From Roseburia rectibacter (GTDB lineage Bacteria; Bacillota; Clostridia; Lachnospirales; Lachnospiraceae), in assembly GCF_014287515.2 (NCBI RefSeq), contig NZ_CP092473.1, forward strand, positions 1,639,001-1,703,000: a DNA stretch of 64,000 bases. The letters run 5' to 3'. Shown here piece after piece: positions 52,562 to 62,162 of the stretch. Numbering within the stretch: the first letter of the stretch is position 1; every line of letters begins with the position of its first letter. The notes under the pieces were generated by a model. That model was not told the DNA's origin. It saw only the letters and a program-made list of their open reading frames with translations, and did not search any database. The position numbers were made by a program, and so were the translations under genes.

Positions 52562-55000
52562 ATGGAAAAACGCATTTACTGGAATGATGGATGGAAATTT
52601 CATGAATCCTATGAAAAGCAGATGAGAGAGAATGCATATCCGGATGATGGCTGGGAGAGTGTGAGACTGCCGCATACCTGCAGGGAGACACCATTTCATT
52701 ATTTTGATGAGAGCAGTTATCAGATGCAGTGTTGTTACAGAAAACACTTCTTCGCACCGGAGGAATGGAAAGATCAGACTGTGATCGTAACGTTTGAAGG
52801 AATTGCACATGAGAGTGAGGTGTTTTTAAATGGAGAAAAGATCGGAGAACACCACTGCGGCTACACGGCATTTTCTATCGAACTCAGTGATAAGTTACGG
52901 ATCGGGGAAGAAAATGTGCTTGCAGTCCGCGTAGATAGCAGAGAAAACCTGAATATCCCACCATTCGGATATGTGATCGATTATATGACTTATGGTGGAA
53001 TTTACCGTGAAGTTTATGTGGATCTTAAAAATGAAAATTATTTAGCAGATATTTTTCTACACAGCGATATCGAAAAAAGTAAAATACAAAAAAACGGAGA
53101 GCAGATAGCAGATACTAAGCTGATCTCTGAAATAAATGTTTTTAGCAGCGGAAAAACCGACCGTCTGAAAGATCTGTTTATCCGGCAGAGCATCAGAGAG
53201 CGCGGCACGGAAAACTACAGACTGCTTGGCGAGAGCCCGGCAGCAGTAAAGACGCAGCTTTCCTTTCCGATATCGGACATAAAACTCTGGGATCTGGAAA
53301 CACCGGTACTCTATGAAGTGAAAACAGAACTTTTGCAAAATGGAAATATTCTGGATGAGAACGTTACGCTGTTTGGATTCAGAACAGCGGTATTTTTAAA
53401 GGATGGTTTTTATTTAAACGGCAGGAAAGTAAAGCTGCGTGGTCTGAACCGCCATCAGAGCTATCCGTATGTCGGTTATGCAATGCCGGAATCCATGCAG
53501 AAACTGGATGCAGATATATTAAAAAATGAACTGGGAGTCAATGCAGTAAGAACCTCCCATTATCCGCAGAGTCAGTATTTTATGGAGAGGTGTGATGAGA
53601 TCGGACTTCTTGTATTTACTGAAATACCGGGCTGGCAGCATATTGGGGATGAAAATTGGAAAAAACAGGCGGTAGAAAATGTAAAAGATATGGTGCTGCA
53701 GTACCGTAATCATCCGTCTGTGATACTGTGGGGTGTGCGGATCAATGAATCAGGTGATGATGATGCGCTTTACCGGGAGACAAACCGCATGGCACATGAA
53801 CTGGATCCGACGAGACAGACCGGGGGTGTACGGGCACACAAAAAGAGCAGTCTGTTGGAGGATGTTTACACATACAATGATTTCAGCCACAACGGAACAA
53901 ACCACGGATGCGAGAAGAAAAGTGCTGTTACGTCTGACAATGACAAACCGTATCTTATCAGCGAATATAACGGACATATGTATCCGACGAAAAGCTATGA
54001 CTGGGAAGAACACCGTGTGTGGCATGCGATGCGCCATGCAAGTGTGCTGGATGCGGTTGCCGGGGAGGCGGATATCGCAGGAAGTTTTGGATGGTGTATG
54101 TTTGATTATAATACACATAAAGATTTTGGCAGTGGCGACCGTATCTGTTATCACGGTGTGATGGATATGTTCCGCAATCCGAAGCTGGCAGCGGCTGTCT
54201 ATGCATGTCAGCAGGATAAGGAGCCTGTGCTGGAACTTAGTTCTTCCATGGATATCGGGGAACATCCTGGATGCAACCGGGGAACAATCTGGATTTTTAC
54301 AAATGCAGACAGCGTGAGGATGTATAAAAATGACCGTTTTATAAAAGAGTATGACACATCCGGTTCACCATATGAAAATCTTTTGCATGGTCCGATCGCG
54401 TTGGATGATTTTATCGGGGATGCCATCGCAGAAGGGGAGCAGTTTAAACCTGCACAGGAAAGGGAAGTAAAGTATATCCTGAATGCGGCAGCACGGTATG
54501 GGCTTTCTGATCTGCCGAAAAGAGTATACCTTGCGGCACTGAAACTGATACTCATTTATCATATGAAACCGACCGATGCGGTGGCTTTATATAACCGTTA
54601 TATCGGCGACTGGGGAGGTACTTCGACGAGCTACCGGTTTGAGGCGCTAAAGGATGGAAAAGTGGTAAAAACGGTGAGAAAAGAACCGGTCACATCCATG
54701 CATTTATATGCAAAAGCGGATCATCAGAGCCTGTTTGAAGAACATACTTATGATGCCGCAGAAATCCGTATCCGTGCACTGGATCAGAATAATAATATCG
54801 TTAACTTTTATCAAGAGCCGGTTGTGTTATCCGCGGAGGGACCAATCGCAATTATCGGTCCGAAGATCATTTCCTTGCAGGGAGGCATGGGCGGTGCTTA
54901 TATCAAGACGACAGGAGAAGAGGGCGTTGGTATTTTGAGGGTCAAAGCGGCTCAGATGGATGAACAGACTATTAAATTTGAAATCAAAAAAGGCAGATGA
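52562..55000 (+). CDS. GH2 family beta-galactosidase-like enzyme
   Basis: About 812 residues, cytoplasmic. Sugar-binding jelly roll (about 1-170), Ig-like domain, then a TIM barrel with RGLNRHQSYPYVG, the acid/base Glu in GVRINESGDD near residue 396 and the nucleophile Glu in ISEYNGHMYP near 467. C-terminal beta domains follow. Reaction: hydrolysis of terminal beta-galactose (beta-glucuronide is possible in this family). With the GH36 alpha-galactosidase and symporter downstream, it suits a substrate carrying both linkages. Confidence 0.88.
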   Translation: MEKRIYWNDGWKFHESYEKQMRENAYPDDGWESVRLPHTCRETPFHYFDESSYQMQCCYRKHFFAPEEWKDQTVIVTFEGIAHESEVFLNGEKIGEHHCGYTAFSIELSDKLRIGEENVLAVRVDSRENLNIPPFGYVIDYMTYGGIYREVYVDLKNENYLADIFLHSDIEKSKIQKNGEQIADTKLISEINVFSSGKTDRLKDLFIRQSIRERGTENYRLLGESPAAVKTQLSFPISDIKLWDLETPVLYEVKTELLQNGNILDENVTLFGFRTAVFLKDGFYLNGRKVKLRGLNRHQSYPYVGYAMPESMQKLDADILKNELGVNAVRTSHYPQSQYFMERCDEIGLLVFTEIPGWQHIGDENWKKQAVENVKDMVLQYRNHPSVILWGVRINESGDDDALYRETNRMAHELDPTRQTGGVRAHKKSSLLEDVYTYNDFSHNGTNHGCEKKSAVTSDNDKPYLISEYNGHMYPTKSYDWEEHRVWHAMRHASVLDAVAGEADIAGSFGWCMFDYNTHKDFGSGDRICYHGVMDMFRNPKLAAAVYACQQDKEPVLELSSSMDIGEHPGCNRGTIWIFTNADSVRMYKNDRFIKEYDTSGSPYENLLHGPIALDDFIGDAIAEGEQFKPAQEREVKYILNAAARYGLSDLPKRVYLAALKLILIYHMKPTDAVALYNRYIGDWGGTSTSYRFEALKDGKVVKTVRKEPVTSMHLYAKADHQSLFEEHTYDAAEIRIRALDQNNNIVNFYQEPVVLSAEGPIAIIGPKIISLQGGMGGAYIKTTGEEGVGILRVKAAQMDEQTIKFEIKKGR

Positions 55001-55054
55001 CTGCCGGATATAAAAAATAACGACACACTATGAAAAGAAAGGATAGATCGTACC

Positions 55055-56512
55055 ATGACAGAACGATCAAAACAGATTTTTGGAAACAACATTGCACCGG
55101 GAGCTTATAAAAAAGCAGTCCGGTCAAAACAGAAATTTATTCGTAAATTCGGAGATGACAGCACAAAAATTTATCCGACCTCGATTCAGGCAAATCCGTA
55201 TATCGGACCGGAGCTCGGTGTTTCAGATATCCGTGTAGGCGAAGAAGGCACAGCGGATTTTAATACGGAAAAAGGAATCATTGTCGGAAACATCCGTATG
55301 GGATTTGGTCATTACCGCATTTCCATGGCGATCGTTTCCGCAGCGCATGCGCTTGGGTATGAGCCATACTGGATGGATTTAAATTCTTATGGTCAGACAA
55401 CCTGCACAAAGGTGATCAGTGCGCAGAATGATCTTTATTCCATGGGTTCCCGTTTGTCCCAGAAGAGCAGACTTTTTAACCGTCTGGTATGGGAACCGAT
55501 GAACTATGAGGGATTTCGTAAACTGACTTATAATGCAGCTGACCAGAAAAATGCGGAACTGATGGCTCCGGTGTATGCAAATATCCCAAAGGATATCCCG
55601 GTTGTCGCAACGCATGTATGGCCGGCACAGGCAGCACTTCACGCCGGAATGAAATATGTGGTCAATGCAATTCCTGACAACTGGCAGATGGCACTTCATC
55701 TGGCAGAAGGCAGTATCCACACAGTGCAGACACATTATGCATATCAGGGATACCGTATTTTAAACGGCATGCAGGAAAATGATGTGTTAAGTCCGATGCC
55801 GGAAGATGCACTTTTTTACACGGGACATTACATCGACCATGAGCTTGTAAGCAATATTGAAACAGACTGTGCTGCAAGAAAAAAGAGAAAAGAAGAAGGA
55901 AAGCCGATGCGTTTCCTTTTAACCATCGGCGGTGCAGGTGCACAGAAAGAGATTTTTGCAGAAATCATCCGTTATTTACTGCCACAGATCAAGGAAAAGA
56001 AAGCAGCACTTTATGTAAATGTCGGTGATTACCGCAATGTATGGGAAGAACTTTTAAAAGAGATCCCGGAGATGAAACATTATGCGAAGGAACATTTCAA
56101 TGACTGGGAAGATACGAAAAAGTTTGCAGAGGATGCACTTACGGGTGATGTTATTGGAATCCACGGCTTCTGGCATGAAAATATTTTTGAAGCGGTATAC
56201 TGCACGAATCTTCTGATGCGAAGCTGCGATGTGCTCGTCACAAAGCCGAGTGAACTTTCATTTTATCCGGTACCAAAACTTTTTATCAAACGTGTTGGCG
56301 GTCATGAACAGTGGGGTGCTATCCATTCAGCAGAGATCGGGGATGGCACATTAGAGTGCAGGGATATTCCACACACACTTCAGATGATGAAGCTGTTTTT
56401 AGAGGAAAAAACAATGTTCTGTGATATGTGTGACAACATTGTAAAAAATAAAGAAGCAGGAATCTACGATGGGGCATATAAAGTTGTAGAACTTGCATTT
56501 GACATGAAATAG
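55055..56512 (+). CDS. GT28/MGDG-synthase-like protein of unknown function
   Basis: 485 residues, soluble. A glycine/histidine loop GNIRMGFGHYRISMAIVSAA near residue 80 is followed by YEPYWMDLNSY. This resembles the N-terminal region of GT28 GT-B enzymes (MurG, monogalactosyldiacylglycerol synthases). Later come FLLTIGGAGAQKEIF near 290 and VTKPSELSFYPVPKLFIKRVG near 400, similar in position to the nucleotide-sugar site. It is not a standard member, and whether it makes or breaks a glycosidic bond is unknown. It lies inside a galactoside catabolic operon, which makes it the odd member. Confidence 0.6.
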   Translation: MTERSKQIFGNNIAPGAYKKAVRSKQKFIRKFGDDSTKIYPTSIQANPYIGPELGVSDIRVGEEGTADFNTEKGIIVGNIRMGFGHYRISMAIVSAAHALGYEPYWMDLNSYGQTTCTKVISAQNDLYSMGSRLSQKSRLFNRLVWEPMNYEGFRKLTYNAADQKNAELMAPVYANIPKDIPVVATHVWPAQAALHAGMKYVVNAIPDNWQMALHLAEGSIHTVQTHYAYQGYRILNGMQENDVLSPMPEDALFYTGHYIDHELVSNIETDCAARKKRKEEGKPMRFLLTIGGAGAQKEIFAEIIRYLLPQIKEKKAALYVNVGDYRNVWEELLKEIPEMKHYAKEHFNDWEDTKKFAEDALTGDVIGIHGFWHENIFEAVYCTNLLMRSCDVLVTKPSELSFYPVPKLFIKRVGGHEQWGAIHSAEIGDGTLECRDIPHTLQMMKLFLEEKTMFCDMCDNIVKNKEAGIYDGAYKVVELAFDMK

Positions 56513-56518
56513 AAATTA

Positions 56519-56632
56519 GGGGGGAAATCCTCTGCTCGCCAGAGGGCTCGCATTTTTCTCCGAAAAACAAGGGAGGAAAATCCTCTGCTCGTCAGAGAAC
56601 TCGCATTTTTCTCCGAAAAACAAGGAGGATTT
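56519..56632 (+). promoter_or_regulatory. Tandemly duplicated structured leader with anti-SD, upstream of the GPH symporter
   Basis: Two units: AAATCCTC at 56525-56532 and 56578-56585; hairpin CCTCTG-CTCGC-CAGAGG in the first and CTCTG/CAGAG in the second; hairpin TTTTTC-TCC-GAAAAA in both. The SD GAGGATTT (56625-56632) is a perfect complement of AAATCCTC and touches the ATG. Confidence 0.65.
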
Positions 56633-58006
56633 ATGAAATTAACAGGAAAAGAAAAAGTCTCATACGGACTTGGGGCAGTCGGAAAAGATATGGTTTATAT
56701 GTTTTCGGCAAGTTATGATTTATATTATTATCAGGATGTTTTAGGGGTCAGTGCGATCGCGATGGGAATCATTCTTATGGCGGCACGTGTGTTTGATGCC
56801 TTTAACGATCCGATTATGGGTGTGGTGGTTGCTAAAACGCGTACAAAATGGGGGAAATTCCGTCCGTGGCTGTTTGTTGGAACACTGACAAATGCAGTGA
56901 TCTTATATCTGATGTTTTCTGCTCCGCCAAAATTTGATGGAAACGGATTAGTGGCATATGCAGCAGTGACCTATATTTTATGGGGCGTCACATATACCAT
57001 GATGGACATTCCGTACTGGTCTATGATCCCGGCTTTCACGGAGGGCGGAAAAGAGAGAGAAGGACTTTCCACACTTGCGCGTTCCTGTGCCGGAGTTGGT
57101 TCTGCGATCGTGACGATCATTACGATGAAGTGTGTCTATGTCTTAGGACAGGGAAATGAGCGAGTCGGTTTCAAATGGTTTGCACTTGTGCTTGCAGTTT
57201 TATTTTTCCTGTTTATCCTGATCACATGCTTAAATATCAAGGAAAAGTCTACTGTGGATGTGGAAGCACCATCGGTTGGTCAGATGTTCCGTTCCCTGCT
57301 GCAGAATGACCAGGCAATGACCGTTGTTGTGACGATCGTTCTGATCAACTGTTCGATTTACATTACATCAAATCTTGTTATTTATTTCTTCAAGTATGAT
57401 TTTGGCGGTGACGGCTGGTACAACGCTTATACATTATTTAATACATTTGGCGGGGCAATGCAGATTCTTGCAATGATGCTGTTTTTCCCGTTACTGCGTA
57501 AATTTTTGGGAACGACCCAGGTATTTTATGCAAGTTTTGTGATGGCGATTTTAGGATATGCGGTTCTTCTGATTTTAATGTTTGTCAATATGTCAAACCT
57601 GTACTTGCTTTTCCTGCCGGCATTTTTTATCTTTTCCGCAAATGGAATGTTATCTGTACTTACAACAGTATTTCTTGCCAATACGGTCGACTATGGTGAG
57701 TGGAAGAATCAAAGAAGAGATGAGAGCGTAATCTTTTCCATGCAGACATTTGTTGTAAAACTTGCTTCCGGTGTGGCTGCTCTTGTTGCATCCATCTGCC
57801 TGACTGTCTGCAATTTAAGTCAGAATACGGAAGGGGCGGCAGTTGCAGTGGCAGGAAGCTCTGTGGCAGGGCTGCGTCTGACGATGACAGTATTCCCGAT
57901 CGCAGGTTTACTTGTTGCAGTATTTTATTTTCATAAGAAATATATTTTAAGTGAGCAGAAAGTAGAAGAAATCGCAAAAGAGATCAAGGAGAGGAAAAAA
58001 GCATGA
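56633..58006 (+). CDS. GPH-family glycoside:cation symporter
   Basis: 457 residues, 12 helices. GPH hallmarks: SYGLGAVGKDMVYMFSASYD at the start, FDAFNDPIMGVVVAKTRTKWGKFRPW and the central DYGEWKNQRRDE region. Related to MelB and RafB-type carriers. Takes up an oligo- or monoglycoside with Na+ or H+. Its start touches the structured leader, and it overlaps the GH36 gene by four bases (ATGA). Confidence 0.94.
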   Translation: MKLTGKEKVSYGLGAVGKDMVYMFSASYDLYYYQDVLGVSAIAMGIILMAARVFDAFNDPIMGVVVAKTRTKWGKFRPWLFVGTLTNAVILYLMFSAPPKFDGNGLVAYAAVTYILWGVTYTMMDIPYWSMIPAFTEGGKEREGLSTLARSCAGVGSAIVTIITMKCVYVLGQGNERVGFKWFALVLAVLFFLFILITCLNIKEKSTVDVEAPSVGQMFRSLLQNDQAMTVVVTIVLINCSIYITSNLVIYFFKYDFGGDGWYNAYTLFNTFGGAMQILAMMLFFPLLRKFLGTTQVFYASFVMAILGYAVLLILMFVNMSNLYLLFLPAFFIFSANGMLSVLTTVFLANTVDYGEWKNQRRDESVIFSMQTFVVKLASGVAALVASICLTVCNLSQNTEGAAVAVAGSSVAGLRLTMTVFPIAGLLVAVFYFHKKYILSEQKVEEIAKEIKERKKA

Positions 58007-60414
58007 TCAAAGTTGACAATCAGTTATTTTCCCTGCATACAAGGCACACTTCCTATTTGTTCCGCGTGATGGAAACCGGACATTTAGAGCATTTATATTA
58101 TGGAAGAAAAATACATTCTGCAATAGATGGACTGACAGAGCAGCATGCATTTGCTCCGGGCAATACCAATATTTATGACAGCAGGCATCCTGAGTTTTCC
58201 TTAGAGGATGTCTGTCTGGAGATGTCTTCTTTCGGGAAAGGTGATATCAGGGAACCGTTTGTGGAACTTACGCTTTCAGATGGAAGCATGACATCTGATT
58301 TCCTGTTTGAAAAATTTGAGCAGGGAACCGGAAAGGATGAATTTGAGACGCTCCCGGGATCGTATGATGAAACGGGCGAAGTGGAGTGGCTTTGTGTAAC
58401 ACTGCGTGATAAAAACAGCGGCGCTGTATTAGAACTTCATTATTATGTTTATGAGGACTGCGATGTGATCACAAGATGTGCTAAACTGATCAATGAGAGT
58501 GAAGATACAGTAAAGTTAAACCGTCTCATGAGTTTACAGCTAGATTTAGAGCCTGCCGACTATATATTTACATCATTTCATGGAGCATGGGCACGTGAGA
58601 TGGGGCATACAGATGTAAAACTGGTGCCGGGAAAATATGTAAATTCTTCTTATACGGGAACATCGTCAAGCCGTGCGAATCCATTTGTGATGCTTGGAAC
58701 GGAACATACCACAGAGAACGAGGGAGAATGTTTTGGATTTAACCTGATCTACAGTGGCAACCACTATGAGGCTGCTGAGGTAGGAAGTTTTGGAAAAGTA
58801 AGAATTGTATCCGGAATCAATCCGCAGTCTTTCTGCTTTACGCTTGAAGCAGGGGAAAGCTTCGAAGCACCGGAGGCAGTGATGACCTATGCATGGAAAG
58901 GCTATAATGTCATGAGCCAGAATATGCACCGGTTCGTGCGGGAGCACATTGTAAGAGGTGTCTGGAAGAAAAAAGAGCGTCCGGTACTCTTAAATAGCTG
59001 GGAGGCTGCCTATTTTGACATCAATGAAAGAAAGCTGCTCTCACTTGCAAAAGCAGGAAAAGAAGCAGGCATTGAGCTGTTTGTCATGGATGACGGCTGG
59101 TTTGCAAAACGTGATGATGATACAAAGTCGCTTGGTGACTGGCAGGCAAATTCTAAAAAGCTGCCGGGTGGTTTGAAAGGGATCGCGGATAAGATAAAGG
59201 CACTGGGCATGGATTTTGGTATCTGGGTGGAACCGGAGATGGTCAATACAGACAGTGATCTTTACCGCAGTCATCCGGACTGGGTGATTGAAATTCCGGG
59301 AAAGGCACATTCGGAAGGAAGAAATCAGAGAATCCTTGATCTGACCAAAAAAGAAGTGCAGGATCATATCATTGAAGAGATGAGCCGTGTTTTTTTCTCC
59401 GCAGATATTTCCTATGTAAAATGGGATATGAACCGCACATTTTCAGACTATTTTTCCCAGAGTATCAGTCCGGAGAGGCAAGGAGAGACAGCTCACCGCT
59501 ATGTGATGGGGCTTTACCGCTGTATGAAAGAACTGACGGCAAGATTTCCTGATATTTTATTTGAGGGCTGTGCAGCAGGCGGTAACCGCTTTGATCTCGG
59601 TATCTTATGTTATTTTCCACAGATCTGGGCAAGTGATGATACGGATGCACTCTGCCGTGCCGAGATTCAGACTGGTTACAGTTACGGTTACCCAATGTCG
59701 GTAGTCAGCGCACATGTCTCAGGCTGCCCGAACCATCAGACACTGCGCACAACGCCGCTTGAGACAAGATTTGCAGTGGCTGCATTCGGTGTGCTTGGAT
59801 ATGAGTGTAATTTCTGCGATCTGAAAAAAGAAGACTTAGAAGCTGTTAAAGCGCAGATAACTCTCTATAAAAAATGGCGCAGCGTACTGCAGCAGGGAAC
59901 TTTTTACCGTGGCAGAAGTTTTACGGGAAATGGCAGTGCAGATACATTTGGAAAAAACAGCGTGCTATGGAATGATGACGGCAATGTGACGGAATGGACA
60001 TGCGTTTCATCAGATCAGTCAAAGGCAGCCGGTTTTGTCATGCAGAAACTTGTCGTGCCAAACACGCAGTATGGATATTATAAACCACAGGGACTCTGCG
60101 AAGAAAAAGAGTATCATTTTTACAACCGTCCCCTGAAATATAATGTCAAAGATTTTGGAGATCTGGTCAATACCGTTTCACCGGTTCATATCAGACAGGA
60201 TTCCATAGCACACAATCTGGTTGCAAAGTTTGTGAAAATGGATGGAGAGACAGAGAATATCACAGCATACGGAGATACCCTGATGTATGGAGGTGTGAAG
60301 CTGAAACCGGCATTTTCCGGCAATGGATATAATGAAAATGTGAGGTATTTTCAGGATTTCGGGGCACGGATGTATTTTATGGAAGAGGCTTTTGAAGAGA
60401 ATCTGGAAGAGTAG
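58003..60414 (+). CDS. GH36 alpha-galactosidase
   Basis: 803 residues, cytoplasmic. N-terminal beta-supersandwich, then the barrel with FVMDDGWF, the nucleophile Asp in YVKWDMNR near residue 475 and the acid/base Asp in ASDDTDALCR near 545. Also GIWVEPEMVN and CSAHVSGCPNHQ-like loops. Hydrolyses terminal alpha-1,6-galactose (melibiose, raffinose-type sugars, digalactosyl head groups). Last intact gene of the galactoside operon. Confidence 0.95.
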   Translation: MIKVDNQLFSLHTRHTSYLFRVMETGHLEHLYYGRKIHSAIDGLTEQHAFAPGNTNIYDSRHPEFSLEDVCLEMSSFGKGDIREPFVELTLSDGSMTSDFLFEKFEQGTGKDEFETLPGSYDETGEVEWLCVTLRDKNSGAVLELHYYVYEDCDVITRCAKLINESEDTVKLNRLMSLQLDLEPADYIFTSFHGAWAREMGHTDVKLVPGKYVNSSYTGTSSSRANPFVMLGTEHTTENEGECFGFNLIYSGNHYEAAEVGSFGKVRIVSGINPQSFCFTLEAGESFEAPEAVMTYAWKGYNVMSQNMHRFVREHIVRGVWKKKERPVLLNSWEAAYFDINERKLLSLAKAGKEAGIELFVMDDGWFAKRDDDTKSLGDWQANSKKLPGGLKGIADKIKALGMDFGIWVEPEMVNTDSDLYRSHPDWVIEIPGKAHSEGRNQRILDLTKKEVQDHIIEEMSRVFFSADISYVKWDMNRTFSDYFSQSISPERQGETAHRYVMGLYRCMKELTARFPDILFEGCAAGGNRFDLGILCYFPQIWASDDTDALCRAEIQTGYSYGYPMSVVSAHVSGCPNHQTLRTTPLETRFAVAAFGVLGYECNFCDLKKEDLEAVKAQITLYKKWRSVLQQGTFYRGRSFTGNGSADTFGKNSVLWNDDGNVTEWTCVSSDQSKAAGFVMQKLVVPNTQYGYYKPQGLCEEKEYHFYNRPLKYNVKDFGDLVNTVSPVHIRQDSIAHNLVAKFVKMDGETENITAYGDTLMYGGVKLKPAFSGNGYNENVRYFQDFGARMYFMEEAFEENLEE

Positions 60415-60420
60415 CAGAGT

Positions 60421-60840
60421 TTTAAAAGGACAGCGGATCAGAATGTGAGTTCTGCAATTCATACGGCGATCGTTGTAGCGGTCACGAGCGGGCTTTTTGT
60501 TATGATCTTCGGTCAGTTTATTGCAAAACCGGTGTTACTTCGGATGGGAACCATGGAAGATGTGATCGAACTGGCAGTGCTTTATCTGCGGATCTATCTG
60601 CTTGGCATGTCGTTTATCATGCTCTATGATTTTGGTTCGTCGATCTTAAGGAGTATCGGGGACAGTGAGCACCCGCTTTACAGCCTGATCGCTGCGGTAT
60701 GTAAGAGAGTGCACGAATTCTGGGTGCTGATGATCATTTACCCGATTTCGTGGGTTGTGACGGGAATTGCGATGATGATCGCGTATACGTTGCTGCGGAG
60801 AAAGATTTTGGCAAAAAGTAGTGTAAATCAGCTTGAATAA
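60421..60840 (+). pseudogene. MATE-family efflux pump remnant with internal deletion
   Basis: The frame opens without a natural start (ADQNVSSAIHTAIVVAV...) and corresponds to an N-terminal MATE segment (GQFIAKPVLLRMG, SFIMLYDFGSSILRSIGDS). At about 60700 it switches to a C-terminal segment (VHEFWVLMIIYPISWVVTGI). About two thirds of a normal ~450-residue MATE protein are missing. Confidence 0.75.
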
Positions 60841-60859
60841 AAAAATGTAAGGGGAAAAA

Positions 60860-61537
60860 ATGTCTTATATCATATCCTACGTCGGAGCCGGCGGAAAGAC
60901 CAGCAGCATTTATCAGGATGCTGCAGCGTTTGTAAACGAGGGGAAAAAAGTCATGATCACAACTACAACGCATATGTATGTGCCAAAAGACCGGGTGTTC
61001 ATTGATGGCAGGGAGAAAAGTTGTGAGAAGCTGCGAGAGGAAGTAGCTGGGATTTTGAAAAAAAACGGGCTCTGTGTGTGTGGCACAATTTTAAGTGATA
61101 ATAAAAAAACAGAGATTTATGCGGTTGGAAAATGTGCCGGGAACGATGCTGTTGAAGAACAGCAGAAGATGGAACTGGAGAAGTTTAAAACTTTAAGCGT
61201 TAAACAGCTTACAGCAGTATGCAAAGAGGCAGATGTTGTCCTGATCGAGGCAGACGGCGCTGCACATAAGGCGGCAAAAGCGCCGGAAGCATGGGAGCCG
61301 GCGGTGTATGCACAGAGCAATAAAGTTGTGATCGTCATGGGACTTCACGCAGTCGGAGAAAGTGTGGATGAAGTGTGCCACAGACCAGAGTGCGTAAAGG
61401 AAGCATTAAACTGCGACGGAGCGCATCTTTTGACGCGTACGGATTTGGATGTACTGATGGCTGTCTATGAAAAAAAGATCGGACAGCAGTTTCCGGGGAT
61501 GGAGACGGAGCGGAGATATTTTATAAAAAGTTCTTGA
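60860..61537 (+). CDS. yqeC: Putative selenium cofactor biosynthesis protein YqeC
   Basis: 225 residues. P-loop-like N-terminus (ISYVGAGGKTSSIY), TTTTHMYVP near residue 35, VVLIEADGAAHKAAKAPEAWEPAV near 130. These match the YqeC family linked to selenium-dependent molybdenum hydroxylases. AAGGGG lies six bases before the ATG. No selD, selA or hydroxylase genes are nearby in the window. The C-terminus is slightly short. Confidence 0.8.
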   Translation: MSYIISYVGAGGKTSSIYQDAAAFVNEGKKVMITTTTHMYVPKDRVFIDGREKSCEKLREEVAGILKKNGLCVCGTILSDNKKTEIYAVGKCAGNDAVEEQQKMELEKFKTLSVKQLTAVCKEADVVLIEADGAAHKAAKAPEAWEPAVYAQSNKVVIVMGLHAVGESVDEVCHRPECVKEALNCDGAHLLTRTDLDVLMAVYEKKIGQQFPGMETERRYFIKSS

Positions 61538-61599
61538 CACTACCGCTTTACCATGCTAAAATCAAAACAATAAAAAAAACAAAGAAACAAAGAAACGTT

Positions 61600-62079
61600 A
61601 AATCGTTGAGCAAAGAGAGTACTTCATAGGATATCTCACAGAGAGTCCGTGGCTGGTGGAAACGGACAGATGAATATGAAAGGAATGGGTTTGCGAGAGC
61701 AAAGCGAACAGCGTACCAGATGGTATGGTCAGTAGCGGATGCCGTGTCCTCACGTTACAGAGGTAAGATATCGGACAGTAAAGAAAGATGGCTGTTTGTG
61801 TGTCGGATGAGGTCAGACATGATTGGTGGCGGATATTTCCAGTTTCTGGAAATATCCGTTTTTTCATTCATAGGAAATTACGTCCTATGAATGAAAAAGC
61901 CCTCCGGGTGGGACGCGCACCTTGCGGAGATGAAGTTTGCTGTAAACAGCACCGCTCGGGCGCGAAAGAGTCGCAAGCGACTCTTTGTCCTACATGGAAT
62001 CATGAGGTCTGGCGAAACAGGGTGGCACCGCGTGAAAACGCCCCTGACTGGAAAAAAATTCCGGTCAGGGGCGTTTTTT
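61600..62079 (+). promoter_or_regulatory. Long tryptophan T-box leader upstream of trpE
   Basis: Stem I signatures GAGAGTCCGTGGCTGGTGGA and GAATGGGTT, where TGG (61686-61688) occupies the specifier position after GAA and matches Trp. The T-box proper, AACAGGGTGGCACCGCG, is at 62016-62032, followed by a perfect terminator, CGCCCCTGAC/GTCAGGGGCG plus six Ts (62039-62079). The ~475-nt span is long; extra hairpins lie between (61865-61890, 61969-61988), plus a complete terminator at 61830. Confidence 0.85.
61830..61864 (+). terminator. Embedded terminator inside the T-box leader
   Basis: CGGATATTTCCAG (61830-61842) pairs perfectly with CTGGAAATATCCG (61846-61858), then six Ts. It lies after stem I but about 150 nt before the T-box sequence. 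A degenerate GGTGGCGGAT directly overlaps its 5' arm. Confidence 0.8.
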
Positions 62080-62162
62080 AACAATAAAATTCGCCCAGAG
62101 TGTGAACTTTATTGTTTTGATAACATGGTTTTGCAACAGGTGATTCGAGAATGGAGATTGGG

